Shown here one piece after another: positions 9,496 through 18,265 of a DNA stretch of 34,137 nucleotides. The stretch spans positions 1 to 34,137 of the forward strand of contig CAZUZS010000058.1 in the NCBI GenBank assembly GCA_964624795.1, given 5' to 3'. The number at the start of each line of letters is the position of its first letter. Position 1 is the stretch's first letter. A program made the position numbers and the translations under genes. The DNA comes from CAZUZS01 sp964624795 (GTDB lineage: Bacteria; Calditrichota; Calditrichia; RBG-13-44-9). Under the pieces are notes generated by a model, which made no database searches, had not been told where the DNA came from, and saw only the letters and a list, made by a program, of their open reading frames with translations.

Positions 9496-9513
9496 ACGAT
9501 GACTCCACCTGTT

Positions 9514-9542
9514 ATCCCGGGCCTGCACCCGGGATTTTTTTT
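9514..9542 (+). terminator. Intrinsic terminator of the cold-shock gene
   Basis: The perfect 8-bp stem ATCCCGGG (9514-9521) / CCCGGGAT (9528-9535) with loop CCTGCA runs into eight T (9535-9542). This is the clearest intrinsic terminator in the window. Confidence 0.93.
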
Positions 9543-9730
9543 GCCCGCCGTTGCCAAGTGCTGTTTATGATAAGAAATCCGGGAATTTACTTTCTACACT
9601 CCAAGCTTATTCCAATCTGCAGACTGCTGCCATTCCATTTCCCCTGATGGAGAAAAGCCAGTTTGTCTCCTGCTCCTCCTGGCTGGTACCGGCAGCCGGG
9701 TGAGGCAAATAAGTCTGCTGGGAAAAAATT

Positions 9731-10213
9731 CTATTTCACCGGCCACGCCCCCATCAATTTGCGGAGCAGCACCAATTCACCGATGTGATACGCGTTGTGG
9801 TCGATCACCAGGATTGCTTCCCGCAGGAGCGTCTGTCCGTCGCCATGCGGTATTTTGGCAAATAAATCGTTTTTCGGATCTGCCACCAGATCCTGCAACT
9901 CCTGCAAATCCCGCTGAAATGCCTTGATGCTGTTTTCCCAGGCCGCATCATCGGGCGGGGCGTCTTCTTCCGGCCAGTAATCCTTCGGCCACTCCAGCTC
10001 TTTATAATTTGGATTACGGCTGAAATCCAGGATATCGAACTGCGTGCGACGCAGGTGCTCTACCAACTGCCAGGTGGTGTACGGTCCATTGGGAACGCGT
10101 TTGCCACGAAGCTCTTTCGGCAGATTTTTCACTGCCTGGTCGAAATTGACGTGTGCGCCTTTTCCCTGTAGTGAATAGATGAGTCGATCCCGAAGTGCTT
10201 TGTCGTTTTCCAT
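9731..10213 (-). CDS. DinB-like four-helix protein (DinB/YfiT superfamily)
   Basis: A 160-residue protein with the pattern of the DinB/YfiT putative metalloenzyme superfamily. A first metal-ligand His is in TWQLVEHLRRTQFDI, and the C-terminal HxxxH pair is in IDHNAYHIGELVLLR. The fold is a four-helix bundle with a three-His site; related proteins are thiol-dependent transferases (bacillithiol, mycothiol or glutathione type), but many are uncharacterised. The segment LEWPKDYWP is common in this subgroup. The start at ATG 10213 is supported by GAGGAGGAGG just upstream on the minus strand. No partner gene is adjacent. Confidence 0.88.
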   Translation of the reverse strand: MENDKALRDRLIYSLQGKGAHVNFDQAVKNLPKELRGKRVPNGPYTTWQLVEHLRRTQFDILDFSRNPNYKELEWPKDYWPEEDAPPDDAAWENSIKAFQRDLQELQDLVADPKNDLFAKIPHGDGQTLLREAILVIDHNAYHIGELVLLRKLMGAWPVK

Positions 10214-10362
10214 TTGGCCCTCCTCCTCTGATTTTTTTGGTTTAAATATCCCCGGTTTAGCAGATAGGCCTTAAGCCCATAAATTTTCAAATTAATTTTT
10301 ATGACTATTCCCTTTTCTCAGTATGATAAATAAATATTGGTCAATCAGGACTCTGACCCCAC

Positions 10363-10414
10363 CCCCTTTTCCCCCTCCCCTAATACATTGGGGAAGGGGG
10401 CCAGGGGGGAAGGG
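10363..10414. repeat. C-rich/G-rich palindromic intergenic repeat, copy 1
   Basis: CCCCCTCCCC (10371-10380) faces GGGGAAGGGGG (10390-10400) across TAATACATT, with further C-runs before and G-runs after. It is of the same style as the elements at 15791-15830 and 17523-17542. It sits in an otherwise empty 293-base spacer (10214-10506). Confidence 0.75.
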
Positions 10415-10506
10415 TTAGGCTTAAATTTATTCCGTTTTCTCATAAATATAACTTACATGTCGAGTAAAGTGCACAAGTGTTCTGATCTTCGACATTCCAC
10501 CTTGAT

Positions 10507-10650
10507 TTATTCAAAAGTTTTTGTTATCAGATAAAAAATAGCAATCAGCGCTGCCAGGTTTAGCAAAACCAGGGCGTACCACCAATTCCAGGATTTAAAA
10601 AATGGTGCAGGTTCTTTATTGCTTTTTTGCGCCGAGATTTCTTTTTTCAT
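10507..10650 (-). CDS. Tiny single-span membrane protein
   Basis: A 47-residue frame starting MKKEISAQKSNKEPAPFF, with one hydrophobic span of about 20 residues (WWYALVLLNLAALIAIFYLI) and a short charged tail. The start at ATG 10650 has GAGG eight bases upstream. The gene overlaps the 3' end of the PIG-L gene by about 35 bases in another frame, which suggests coupled translation. I do not recognise a family. By topology (N-in, one helix) it could be a small partner of the exported deacetylase, but this is only inference. Confidence 0.6.
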   Translation of the reverse strand: MKKEISAQKSNKEPAPFFKSWNWWYALVLLNLAALIAIFYLITKTFE

Positions 10651-12965
10651 TTTTTTGCCTCGCCGAAATAAGGTTGACAAACAGCCGGTAAGCCCCCGGA
10701 ACGCCCGCCGGAAGCTGCCGGAAAAATGAATAGCCGGTATAAATGTAGATGCCTTTACCATANNNNNNNNNNNNNNNNNNNNNNNNNNNNNNNNNNNNNN
10801 NNNNNNNNNNNNNNNNNNNNNNNNNNNNNNNNNNNNNNNNNNNNNNNNNNNNNNNNNNNNNNGGAGACGTCGTATTGCACCACCAGCGTGCCGCCATCAT
10901 GGACGTAATCCAGGAGGCGCCTATTGTAGTATTTCAACCAGGGATTGGTATTATAAGCACGGATCCCGGTCACGATGGCATCGAAATTGGAAAGAGGGCC
11001 GCCGGCAACATCGCTTTCCGAGAGCAGTTTAACATCATAGCCCGCTTGCTGCAGACATTGCGGAATGTCGTCTCCCGGCCCCATGATGTAGCCAATATAC
11101 TTCCCATCTTCGTTAAGATTTAGCCGGACGACTGAGGCTTGCGCCGGCGGGAATACCGTCTGGATTGGGATGTAAGGATGGTCCACAGTAACGATGCTGT
11201 AAGAATATGTCCCGTTTGCGGTTTCGACTTCGGCCGTCAGACTTCCGGTTGCCTGGTTCTCCGATGGCGTTATTGTAAATTGCAGTGGTTGTTCCTGATT
11301 TTTCCGGTCGAATGAAAAAGCAATTGAGCCCGGCTCGATTTTCCAGCCGGCGGGCGCCGTTAATTTGACCGCCCCCGAAATCTGTTTGCTGCCGCTTTTT
11401 AATTTCAAACTGGCTTTTTTGCTTTGTGCGTCCGGGAATATATAAACCCCCTCATCAAAATTGGCCGTGACTGGCGGAACAACATCCACCGACCGGTATC
11501 TTTCCCCTTCCACCGGATCTGTCCAGCGGTAAAGAACAGGAACGGTGAAATCCACAGTAGCGTCGCCGCTGCCCAATGTGATTCGGGCAAAAAGTTGCGG
11601 CGGATTGTCCGGCAGACCAATCAGCTCCTGGTCGGATACCCGGTAGGTGCCTTTCAGCGGTTTCTCTCGCAGCCAGTAGGGCTGCGAATATTCCGCATCT
11701 GGCGGCACCCGAATATGTGTCTTGATTGCCAGCGGAACATTGTTCTGCAGTGGTTGGTTCACCGCAGAATCAGAAGTTTGGAATGCCAGGGCGACACTTT
11801 TTAATTGCAGGGGAAAGTCCGACCGGTTGATCGCCGTAACTGTAATCGGCAGATTTGCTCCCGGTGTTACAGAATACTCATTAGCGACTGTTTCCAGCCA
11901 TAAGCCGGTGCAGGAGCGAATGATATCTGCCACCTCCTTCTGTTTCACATCGACCCAATAATTGGGCTTAAGATCGTTCATCTTTTGGTAGGCTTCCAGC
12001 AGCAGCGGCATGCTACCGGCCGGATTCTGCGGTTGGAATTCGGCGTTTGCCTTTTTCAATAATCCGGCAACCGTCCCGCTGCCCGACACCCGGGACCAGC
12101 CAAGGTTGATTCCGTCAAAGAGATCGTTAGCTGCAGGATCGCCGGCCAGCAGCTTAAAATATTCGGTGTGTTCCCCTCTTCGCGCTGCGACCCCAAAACC
12201 CTGGCTTTTGTGCATACTTCGCGCTCTAGCCGCAATTTCGGTGTACGATTTCCCCAACAGGGCGTTATAATCCCCCACATCTGCCGTCACCAGTTTTGAA
12301 GTATCCATGGTATCCGGAAGACCGCCCCATTGAAATACATTCCATAAAATCCGTTTGGGCTGCCACGGCTGGACATACTTAAGTTGCTCCGGAAAGGCTG
12401 TCGGGTCTCCCGCTTTACGAAATGCTTCCAGCGCCAAAATGGCGGAAGCGAGGTGGTGCCCATGTCCACCCCGCGTTGGTGTAAAACGGGTGATGATGAC
12501 GTCCGGCCGGAATTTGCGAATCACCCAAACCACATCCGAGAGCACCTTTTCGTGTCCCCATATATCGAGCGTTTCTTCCGGTGTCTTTGAATAGCCAAAA
12601 TCGATGGCACGCGTGAAAAACTGCTTTGCGCCGTCAATTTTGCGGGCATCCAGCAACTCCCAGGTGCGAAGCAGGCCAAGGTATTCTCCCTGCTCGGTGC
12701 CTACCAGGTTTTGCCCGCCATCGCCCCGCGTCATAGACAGGTAACCGGTGCGCACCAGCCGCCCTTTCGAGAGATAAGCCAGCACTGCGGTATTCTCATC
12801 ATCCGGGTGCGCCGCAAGGTAGAGGGCGCTGCCCAGAACATTGAGTTTTTGCAGCGCTAACTGTATCTCTGAAGCATCCTTCGGCGTCTCCGGCTGCGCC
12901 AGCACAGAATTGACCATCCACAGGAATAAGCTGAAAAAAACTAAGATCGACCGCAATCTATTCAT
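10616..12965 (-). CDS. Exported PIG-L/LmbE-type deacetylase with long C-terminal domains, interrupted by gap
   Basis: The frame starts at ATG 12965 with a Sec signal (hydrophobic 6-20, then VLAQP). The PIG-L domain fills about residues 40-290: AHPDDE at 52-57 and HGHH at 168-171 supply the zinc ligands and catalytic Asp of this N-acetyl sugar deacetylase family. The middle part (about 340-600) looks like beta-sandwich domains. The region before the gap (about 640-700; AIVTGIRAYNTNPWLK, YVHDGGTLVVQYDVS) resembles a ThuA/glutaminase-like fold. The reading frame changes across the 100 N. After the gap another minus frame reads YGKGIYIYTGYSFFRQLPAG and ends at 10616, which I take as the true C-terminus. 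AGGCGGA precedes the start. The natural substrate is unknown. Confidence 0.88.
10763..10862. other. Scaffold gap of 100 N inside the PIG-L gene
   Basis: Exactly 100 N. The coding frame before and after the gap differs, and the two parts join as one gene only if the real gap length differs from 100 in phase. This confirms that the number is a placeholder. Confidence 0.95.
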
Positions 12966-13296
12966 CGGAATCCGCCTTTTTATTCTTGGTTGAAGGTTTT
13001 TTCATATGCCGGTGCTGCAAATATCGCAAATTTCCGCCACTTCGCCATATTGGGCAGAGAGTTCCCCTCCCGGCACCGCGAATGAATATTATTAACTGGC
13101 AGTCCGAAATCAAGTTTCATTTCGGCGGTGTGGTGAAATTTTCACACCTGTGGCCTAAACTCACACTTTTTAATCTCCAGTTGGAAGGATGACAATTGAG
13201 CATCTTTATGTTTTACAATCAATTAGGGACTTGCCACACCTCCTGGCACGAAATCTGTCTCTGTTTCGGGCAGTTAAAAAAAGGAGGATTATCATA
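12966..13296. promoter_or_regulatory. 331-base divergent spacer with two operator-like palindromes
   Basis: No gene. It separates the PIG-L gene (minus) from the lipoprotein gene (plus). Two inverted repeats stand close together: CCGAAAT 13104-13110 with ATTTCGG 13119-13125, and GGTGTG 13127-13132 with CACACC 13143-13148, the latter enclosing GTGAAA-T-TTTCAC (13133-13145). They could be regulator sites or part of a leader hairpin. AGGAGG at 13282-13287 is the ribosome site of the next gene. Confidence 0.4.
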
Positions 13297-14043
13297 ATGA
13301 AGAATCTGACAATTGCAGTTTTGTTTGTTCTGGTTTCCATTCTCTGTTTTCAATGCCAGAAAAATCCCGTGGACGATAAGAAGGATAATGCTCCCACTGA
13401 ACAACCCGATCTGCTGGCGATGCAAAAGGTGGATTCCGGCGTTCCGGCGGCAATGGACACCCTCACCGGTACCGATGAAAACACGCGCACCGGCGGCGTA
13501 TATGCGCTGATTGTTCGGGATATCATTTTCACCAATCCGCTTATCGGGATCCCGCTGGTTGCCACCGCGGGAACGCCGGTACACCATCCCCAGCCGGGAA
13601 CATGGTTATGGGAGAAACAAATATTCCAGGCTACGCACACACTGAAAGCGGTCTGGGACGGCACCGACGGTTACGATTGGACATATTTCTGGAACGGCGG
13701 AGCCTTCGATAACTACCTGGCTCTGGACGGCCACACCGACCTCCCCGGTCTGAACGGGAATTATACCATGTATTATAATGATGCCGACCACAGCGTTTAC
13801 GGAACCAAGATCTGGAGCGTGGACGACAGCTCAAACCTCATGGTGAGCTGGGTCAGAGCGAAATACGATCCTAACAATGTTCACAAGCGAGAATATTTGG
13901 GGCACTTTAACGCCGACCACTCCGGCGATCTCACATTTTGGGAGAACGATTTCAAAGGATTTCACATCGAATGGGCCGCCGATGGTCATGGCTTCTGGGA
14001 AATTTGGACACTTGCCGGCAATTATCTGAAGGGAACGTTTTAA
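13297..14043 (+). CDS. Putative lipoprotein of unknown function
   Basis: A 248-residue protein that I do not recognise. It starts MKNLTIAVLFVLVSILCFQCQK: a lipoprotein-like signal with the candidate lipidated Cys at 20 and a relaxed lipobox of the kind seen in FCB-group bacteria. After a charged linker, the body is rich in W, Y, D, G and N (WDGTDGYDWTYFWNGGAFD, FHIEWAADGHGFWEIW), suggesting a secreted beta-rich domain. AGGAGG at 13282-13287 fixes the start; the frame is open upstream to 13189 but that extension would bury the signal peptide. The next gene is also a lipoprotein with a similar beta-rich, D/N/G-rich body, so they may act together at the cell surface or periplasm. Confidence 0.8.
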   Translation: MKNLTIAVLFVLVSILCFQCQKNPVDDKKDNAPTEQPDLLAMQKVDSGVPAAMDTLTGTDENTRTGGVYALIVRDIIFTNPLIGIPLVATAGTPVHHPQPGTWLWEKQIFQATHTLKAVWDGTDGYDWTYFWNGGAFDNYLALDGHTDLPGLNGNYTMYYNDADHSVYGTKIWSVDDSSNLMVSWVRAKYDPNNVHKREYLGHFNADHSGDLTFWENDFKGFHIEWAADGHGFWEIWTLAGNYLKGTF

Positions 14044-14229
14044 CAATCTGACAAAAATCTTCTATGCGGATGGCAATTTCCCTGCCCTTGGAGTGATGGA
14101 GTTTTGCCACATAGTGGCCGCTATGCGGAAGCATTGAAGTAATGATCAATATTCAATGACCAATCCCACCACAGGGCAGATGAATTTCAAAAATAATAAT
14201 GTTGGATAAAGCCTAAAGGAGAACATCAG

Positions 14230-15681
14230 ATGAAAGAGAGTAGACGGATATATCGAAGATCGGTCGTGCCGGTTTTGCTTGCTGGGCTTATTCTGTTCCT
14301 GATTGGGTGTGAAAAAAATGCCACACAACCGCCGGATCAGAAAATGGAAGTCAGCCCGGCAGCAGCCGAAGGGCTGGTGAGCGGGTGGCAAACCATGCAC
14401 TCCATTGCCGCAGCCGGCGAAGTCGACCAGTTGGTATCCGGTGATGCGCCGGTTGAAAAAACTGATTTAGGCGGAATTTACTCCAAGCAACAGTTACAAA
14501 AAGAAATCAGCAAAATGGAAAAAGGTCTGGCGCAGGCCATTCCGGAGAGAGGTTTCAGCAAACCGGCTGGCGAAGACTCGCTGCTGTGGTTCGTCGACTG
14601 GACGAACCCGGCAAACGGATATTCGATTCGCAAAGCGTTTTATTACAACAACGCTACCGGGCGTGCCCGTTACTACGAAGCGATCTACCGTTTCCCGCCC
14701 CAATTGCAGTTGGTGTACGATTCAACCGAAATCCGGGTCGATCTGAATTTTACACTGAACAATTCTTCTGATGACAAATTTCTTTCGCTGTCCAAATTGA
14801 GTCGATTCAAAGATGAATTCTATGTGAATCGCATCGAGTCGATTGCCCAGGCGACAGATTACGGTCCAAATAATGAGGTAATCGGGGCGGTTTTGCACAA
14901 CAACGTCCGCTACAATTCCCAGAATCAACTGGATTCGCTTGCCCAGGAATTCGAGCTGAATCCCGATGAATCCGGGCACATTTTTGAGCGATTAGCCTAC
15001 CGGGACGGAACCTATTTGCAGAAGACGGTTAATCTGTATGCCGATTACACCGGTGATTTCAGCGAGACCTGGCGAAACGGCACCACCGTTGCGGGAACTT
15101 TCGACCGCATCGAGGATGACAACCATGCGGCATTCACCAAAACCATCACGTTCCCTTCCGGTCACAACCCGGCACAGATCGAACAAAAGGCGGATGTCAC
15201 GCTGAATCCGGCGGATTCCTCTGGCTATCTGCTGCTAAATGAGAAAGTCCATTTCGCCAACGGCCGGCTGGATACCAGTCAATTAAACATCGATGAATAT
15301 TATGAGAACGGATTAAAAAATACGCACCTGGAGGCGGCCAACAGCAACGGATCCCATGCCGATCTGCTGGTGACGCACAATTCCGAGTACGATGAAGTCC
15401 AGGGAAATTACATCGGTCCGCTGGGACATTTCTCGCTGGTTCATGCCATCCTTTACCAGGATGGGAGCGGTGAGTTGTGGCTGAAAGTCTATGCCTCCGA
15501 AGAAGCATATAACAACGGGGAGCCACCCCTGGTTGACGTTTATATTCACTTCAACCCGGATGGCAGCGGTGCCGGCAATTACAGCGAAGCAGATGCTAAA
15601 TACCAGGTTAACGTGAATCAGGGCGGGCAGATGACTGTGTCTGATCAGAAAGGCAACCAGCAGGTTGTAGCCGGGTATTAG
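14230..15681 (+). CDS. Large putative lipoprotein of unknown function
   Basis: A 483-residue protein with a basic N-terminus, a hydrophobic stretch and a good lipobox (LIGC, Cys at about residue 27), followed by a flexible linker. The body is rich in N, D, G, Y and T with many short beta-like segments. Recurring phrases, such as GDFSETWRNGTTVAGTFDRI and HFNPDGSGAGNYSEAD, look like beta-hairpin repeats of a MORN-like or toast-rack kind, but I cannot assign a family. AAGGAG at 14216-14221 lies eight bases before ATG 14230. The gap to the preceding lipoprotein gene is about 190 bases, so they may be separately transcribed. Confidence 0.82.
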   Translation: MKESRRIYRRSVVPVLLAGLILFLIGCEKNATQPPDQKMEVSPAAAEGLVSGWQTMHSIAAAGEVDQLVSGDAPVEKTDLGGIYSKQQLQKEISKMEKGLAQAIPERGFSKPAGEDSLLWFVDWTNPANGYSIRKAFYYNNATGRARYYEAIYRFPPQLQLVYDSTEIRVDLNFTLNNSSDDKFLSLSKLSRFKDEFYVNRIESIAQATDYGPNNEVIGAVLHNNVRYNSQNQLDSLAQEFELNPDESGHIFERLAYRDGTYLQKTVNLYADYTGDFSETWRNGTTVAGTFDRIEDDNHAAFTKTITFPSGHNPAQIEQKADVTLNPADSSGYLLLNEKVHFANGRLDTSQLNIDEYYENGLKNTHLEAANSNGSHADLLVTHNSEYDEVQGNYIGPLGHFSLVHAILYQDGSGELWLKVYASEEAYNNGEPPLVDVYIHFNPDGSGAGNYSEADAKYQVNVNQGGQMTVSDQKGNQQVVAGY

Positions 15682-16157
15682 CCGGTTTTGATTTTGCTTC
15701 CGCGAAGGGGGAAGGCGGCTTCGTCTGCTTTCCTCCTTTTTGATCAAGACAAATCATGCACACTCAGATTCCCGATATCGCACTATCCGACATCCCCCCT
15801 ACCCCCCTTCGAAGGGGGGAAGAGGGGATGTAATAAACTCAAATCTAAAGCGTCTTTGCACAAAAAATAATGTCATTCGTGAACTCTTAGTTGACAATTT
15901 AAAAATCAGGGTGCTTAGATCAAGTTTTGGAAGCAGGTGGAAAATCAAAAGTCATTTTCACATGTGGATGAGAAGAAAATAAAGTTTCCTATTGCTTAAA
16001 GATTTCTCAATGCGTTCGAGATAATAGTCCGTACAATGATAGAAGGATTACTTGCTTAATGAATGTTATCTTGAAATAGGCGTCCGAGACCTGTAAATTA
16101 ATTGTTGAAAATTCGTTGGTCGGCCATTTCGCAGAGCGGAAGAGGAATGGCTAAAAG
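15682..16157. other. 476-base intergenic region, mostly empty
   Basis: It holds the palindromic repeat at 15791-15830 and otherwise AT-rich sequence with no gene. AGAGGA at 16141-16146 may serve the next gene. I could not identify a terminator or promoter with confidence. Confidence 0.5.
15791..15830. repeat. Palindromic intergenic repeat, copy 2
   Basis: The perfect 18-bp palindrome CCCCCCTTCGAAGGGGGG (15802-15819) is framed by CATCCCC (15791-15797) and GGGGATG (15824-15830), which also pair. It is strikingly similar in style to the elements at 10363-10414 and 17523-17542. Confidence 0.88.
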
Positions 16158-17513
16158 ATGAAAAAATCCGTTATGAAAAAAAACAGCCTTTTTAGTTTCT
16201 TTTTGGTTCTTGTTCTTTTTGCCGCCGTTCTTGGGCAGTCAACTCCAGTCGACGCAAATCCCGGAAATGCGCCTTCTCTGGTGGTAGAGTCGATTCAGGT
16301 TTCCGGAAATACCAAAACCGGGCGGGATGTCATCCTTTCGCTGCTGGATTTCCGGGCGGGGGATCGCATTGATCAGGAGCAGCTTGACCGCAATGTCCGG
16401 CACCTGGAGGAAACCAATTTTTTCAAGGATGTAGATGTTTACACGCAGCCTGGCTCGGATCGCGGGAAAATCCAGGTGTTTGTTGAGGTCCGGGAGCGAA
16501 GCTGGCCATTCTTCCAGTTCAGGAGCGGTTTCAGTGAGCTGGACGGCTGGTACATCAGTCCGCTGGCGGTGCGCTTCGACAACATCTTCGGGCACGGCAA
16601 TTATATGGGAGCCGAGGTTTTGATAGGTGACCGGGTGAGCGGACTGGACATTTCTTTTCTGCGCTCCAATTTCATGAATTCCGATCTGAACGTGCGGTTC
16701 CTGCTTTTTACCCGCAACCGCGAGTTTGTGCATTATGTGGATGACCAAAAAAATTTGCAGAATGTGTCCAGCAGCGGTATCAGCATTCGCTTGAACGGCA
16801 ACCGTGGCATCATGAAATACTTGTGGTTCGATTTTGTGCGGGAATCCTTTCAGGCGGATAATTTTATGTGGCCGGCAGGCAATAAAAATGACCACCTCAC
16901 ATTGCCGGGTGTTTTGCAGCCGTTTTCCGGGAAAAAGGAAGTAGGCCGCTTCATTGTCAGTTTGTACGCCGATACCCGTGATCAGCGATTTTATCCCATG
17001 CACGGATGGTGGGGCAGCATTTCGCTCAACCAGGCGAGTGCTCAACTGGGCGCATTTGCCGATTACAAAAGAGCCATTGTTGACGTTCGTCGCTACCAGT
17101 TGCTGGGACAAGGGGTGGTTTTTGCGATGCGATTGAAGGCTGGGTGGATTGACGACAGCGCGCCGTTTTACGAGAAATTCTATCTGGGTGGCCCCAATTC
17201 GCTGCGGGGATACGCGGATCGCAGTTTGAATCCGTTGGGCTATGCTTCGCGGCTGGTTTTGGGCAGTGCGGAAATTCGTTTCCCAATAACACACCGTAAT
17301 TTTCCACGCCAATTTCTTACCGGCGTTCTTTTTTACGATGCAGGCCAGGCATGGAACGCTGCGCAGGAGTTCGATTCCGGAGATATTCATACCAGCCTGG
17401 GGTATGGATTTCGTTTTAAATTGCCGATTGTGGGTTTGGTGAGGCTGGATTTTGCCTACCCGGTTCCCACTTATGATTTTAGAGTTCACCTTTCGCTAGG
17501 GCATACGTTTTAG
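16158..17513 (+). CDS. Omp85-family outer-membrane protein with one POTRA domain
   Basis: A 451-residue protein. Residues 1-35 form a Sec signal. Residues about 42-115 form one POTRA domain (SLVVESIQVSGNTKTGRDVI ... DRNVRHLEETNFFKDVDVY ... VFVEVRER). A C-terminal 16-strand-type barrel follows, with the loop-6 motif LGGPNSLRGY near residue 350 and a terminal Phe (LSLGHTF), the usual outer-membrane insertion signal. It is far shorter than BamA (five POTRA) or TamA (three), so it is a minimal Omp85 protein that may assemble or secrete specific clients. It is followed within 45 bases by a DUF4390-like gene, separated by a perfect palindrome. ATG 16173 is an alternative start. Confidence 0.9.
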   Translation: MKKSVMKKNSLFSFFLVLVLFAAVLGQSTPVDANPGNAPSLVVESIQVSGNTKTGRDVILSLLDFRAGDRIDQEQLDRNVRHLEETNFFKDVDVYTQPGSDRGKIQVFVEVRERSWPFFQFRSGFSELDGWYISPLAVRFDNIFGHGNYMGAEVLIGDRVSGLDISFLRSNFMNSDLNVRFLLFTRNREFVHYVDDQKNLQNVSSSGISIRLNGNRGIMKYLWFDFVRESFQADNFMWPAGNKNDHLTLPGVLQPFSGKKEVGRFIVSLYADTRDQRFYPMHGWWGSISLNQASAQLGAFADYKRAIVDVRRYQLLGQGVVFAMRLKAGWIDDSAPFYEKFYLGGPNSLRGYADRSLNPLGYASRLVLGSAEIRFPITHRNFPRQFLTGVLFYDAGQAWNAAQEFDSGDIHTSLGYGFRFKLPIVGLVRLDFAYPVPTYDFRVHLSLGHTF

Positions 17514-17522
17514 TCCATTTTC

Positions 17523-17542
17523 CCCCCTTTTTAAAAAGGGGG
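17523..17542. repeat. Perfect 20-bp palindrome, intergenic repeat copy 3
   Basis: CCCCCTTTTTAAAAAGGGGG lies in the 44-base gap between the Omp85 and DUF4390-like genes. It could act as a weak terminator or mRNA stabiliser. Its arms match the two other C-run/G-run elements in the window. Confidence 0.85.
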
Positions 17543-17557
17543 AAGTGGCATAATTTC

Positions 17558-18265
17558 ATGAAATCCTATTTTATCACATACCGGAAGCATTATTTGTTGC
17601 AGAAGCTAAATCGCACATCAGGTTGGATAATTTTGATCGGGTGGATTCTCCTGGGTACGCCGCTCTACGCCCAGGATTTTCAGCTTTCGGAAATCCGGCC
17701 ACGGCTTTCCCACGACACGCTAACGGTCGAAATCTCCTGCCATAACCTCTTCGAAAATCAAATCAGGAAAACTCTGCTGGCCGGTTTGCCGTTGGTAATG
17801 GATTTTTCCCTTCGGCTTATGAACACGCAGCGGCAGGCGGTGGTGATCCGCAGCGAGCAAGCCGGGCTAACATACGATGTGTGGGAAGAGATTTTTCGGG
17901 TCAGCGGAATGGAAAAAATGCCAGTGCAATTCCAAACGCTCGAACAGCTAATAAAGCGTTTTTCTGATCTGCCGCCGATCGTGCTGGCACCGGTCAGCCA
18001 ACTATCATCAGACGACAGTTACCAGGTGCAGGTCGAATTGAAGGTCGTCCTGCTGTCCCAAAAGCAGAGCCGGCAACTGAAAGATTGGCTGGAAAGCAGC
18101 GAAACAACTGAGGAAGATTTGCCTTCACAGGATCGTTCCACCGGTTTTCGGCTGAACCTCAACCGCATGGTGCAAATGTTTTTTTCCGGTGAAAAGAAGC
18201 CGGATGAATATTCCGCTTCCGCGATTTCAAAGAAATTCAAAATCAGGGATCTGAATCGGCCGTGA
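17558..18265 (+). CDS. DUF4390-like exported protein
   Basis: A 235-residue protein with a hydrophobic segment around residues 23-38 ending LYAQD, likely a signal peptide or anchor. The mature part begins FQLSEIRPRLSHDTLTVEI and continues with an LLAGLPLVMDFSLRL segment, the pattern of DUF4390 proteins (a beta-rich domain of unknown function). In several proteobacteria a DUF4390 gene directly precedes ntrY and ntrX; the same order holds here, which supports the call. Its stop overlaps the kinase start as GTGA, so the two are translationally coupled. A role as a periplasmic signal input to the kinase is inferred. The exact start is uncertain because of the long basic leader. Confidence 0.72.
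   Translation: MKSYFITYRKHYLLQKLNRTSGWIILIGWILLGTPLYAQDFQLSEIRPRLSHDTLTVEISCHNLFENQIRKTLLAGLPLVMDFSLRLMNTQRQAVVIRSEQAGLTYDVWEEIFRVSGMEKMPVQFQTLEQLIKRFSDLPPIVLAPVSQLSSDDSYQVQVELKVVLLSQKQSRQLKDWLESSETTEEDLPSQDRSTGFRLNLNRMVQMFFSGEKKPDEYSASAISKKFKIRDLNRP

Noticed and set aside
16239..17489. Long open frame on the minus strand (416 codons) opposite the Omp85 gene
   Set aside because: The plus strand encodes a complete recognisable protein with signal, POTRA and barrel; the minus frame shows no family motif and is a codon-bias shadow.
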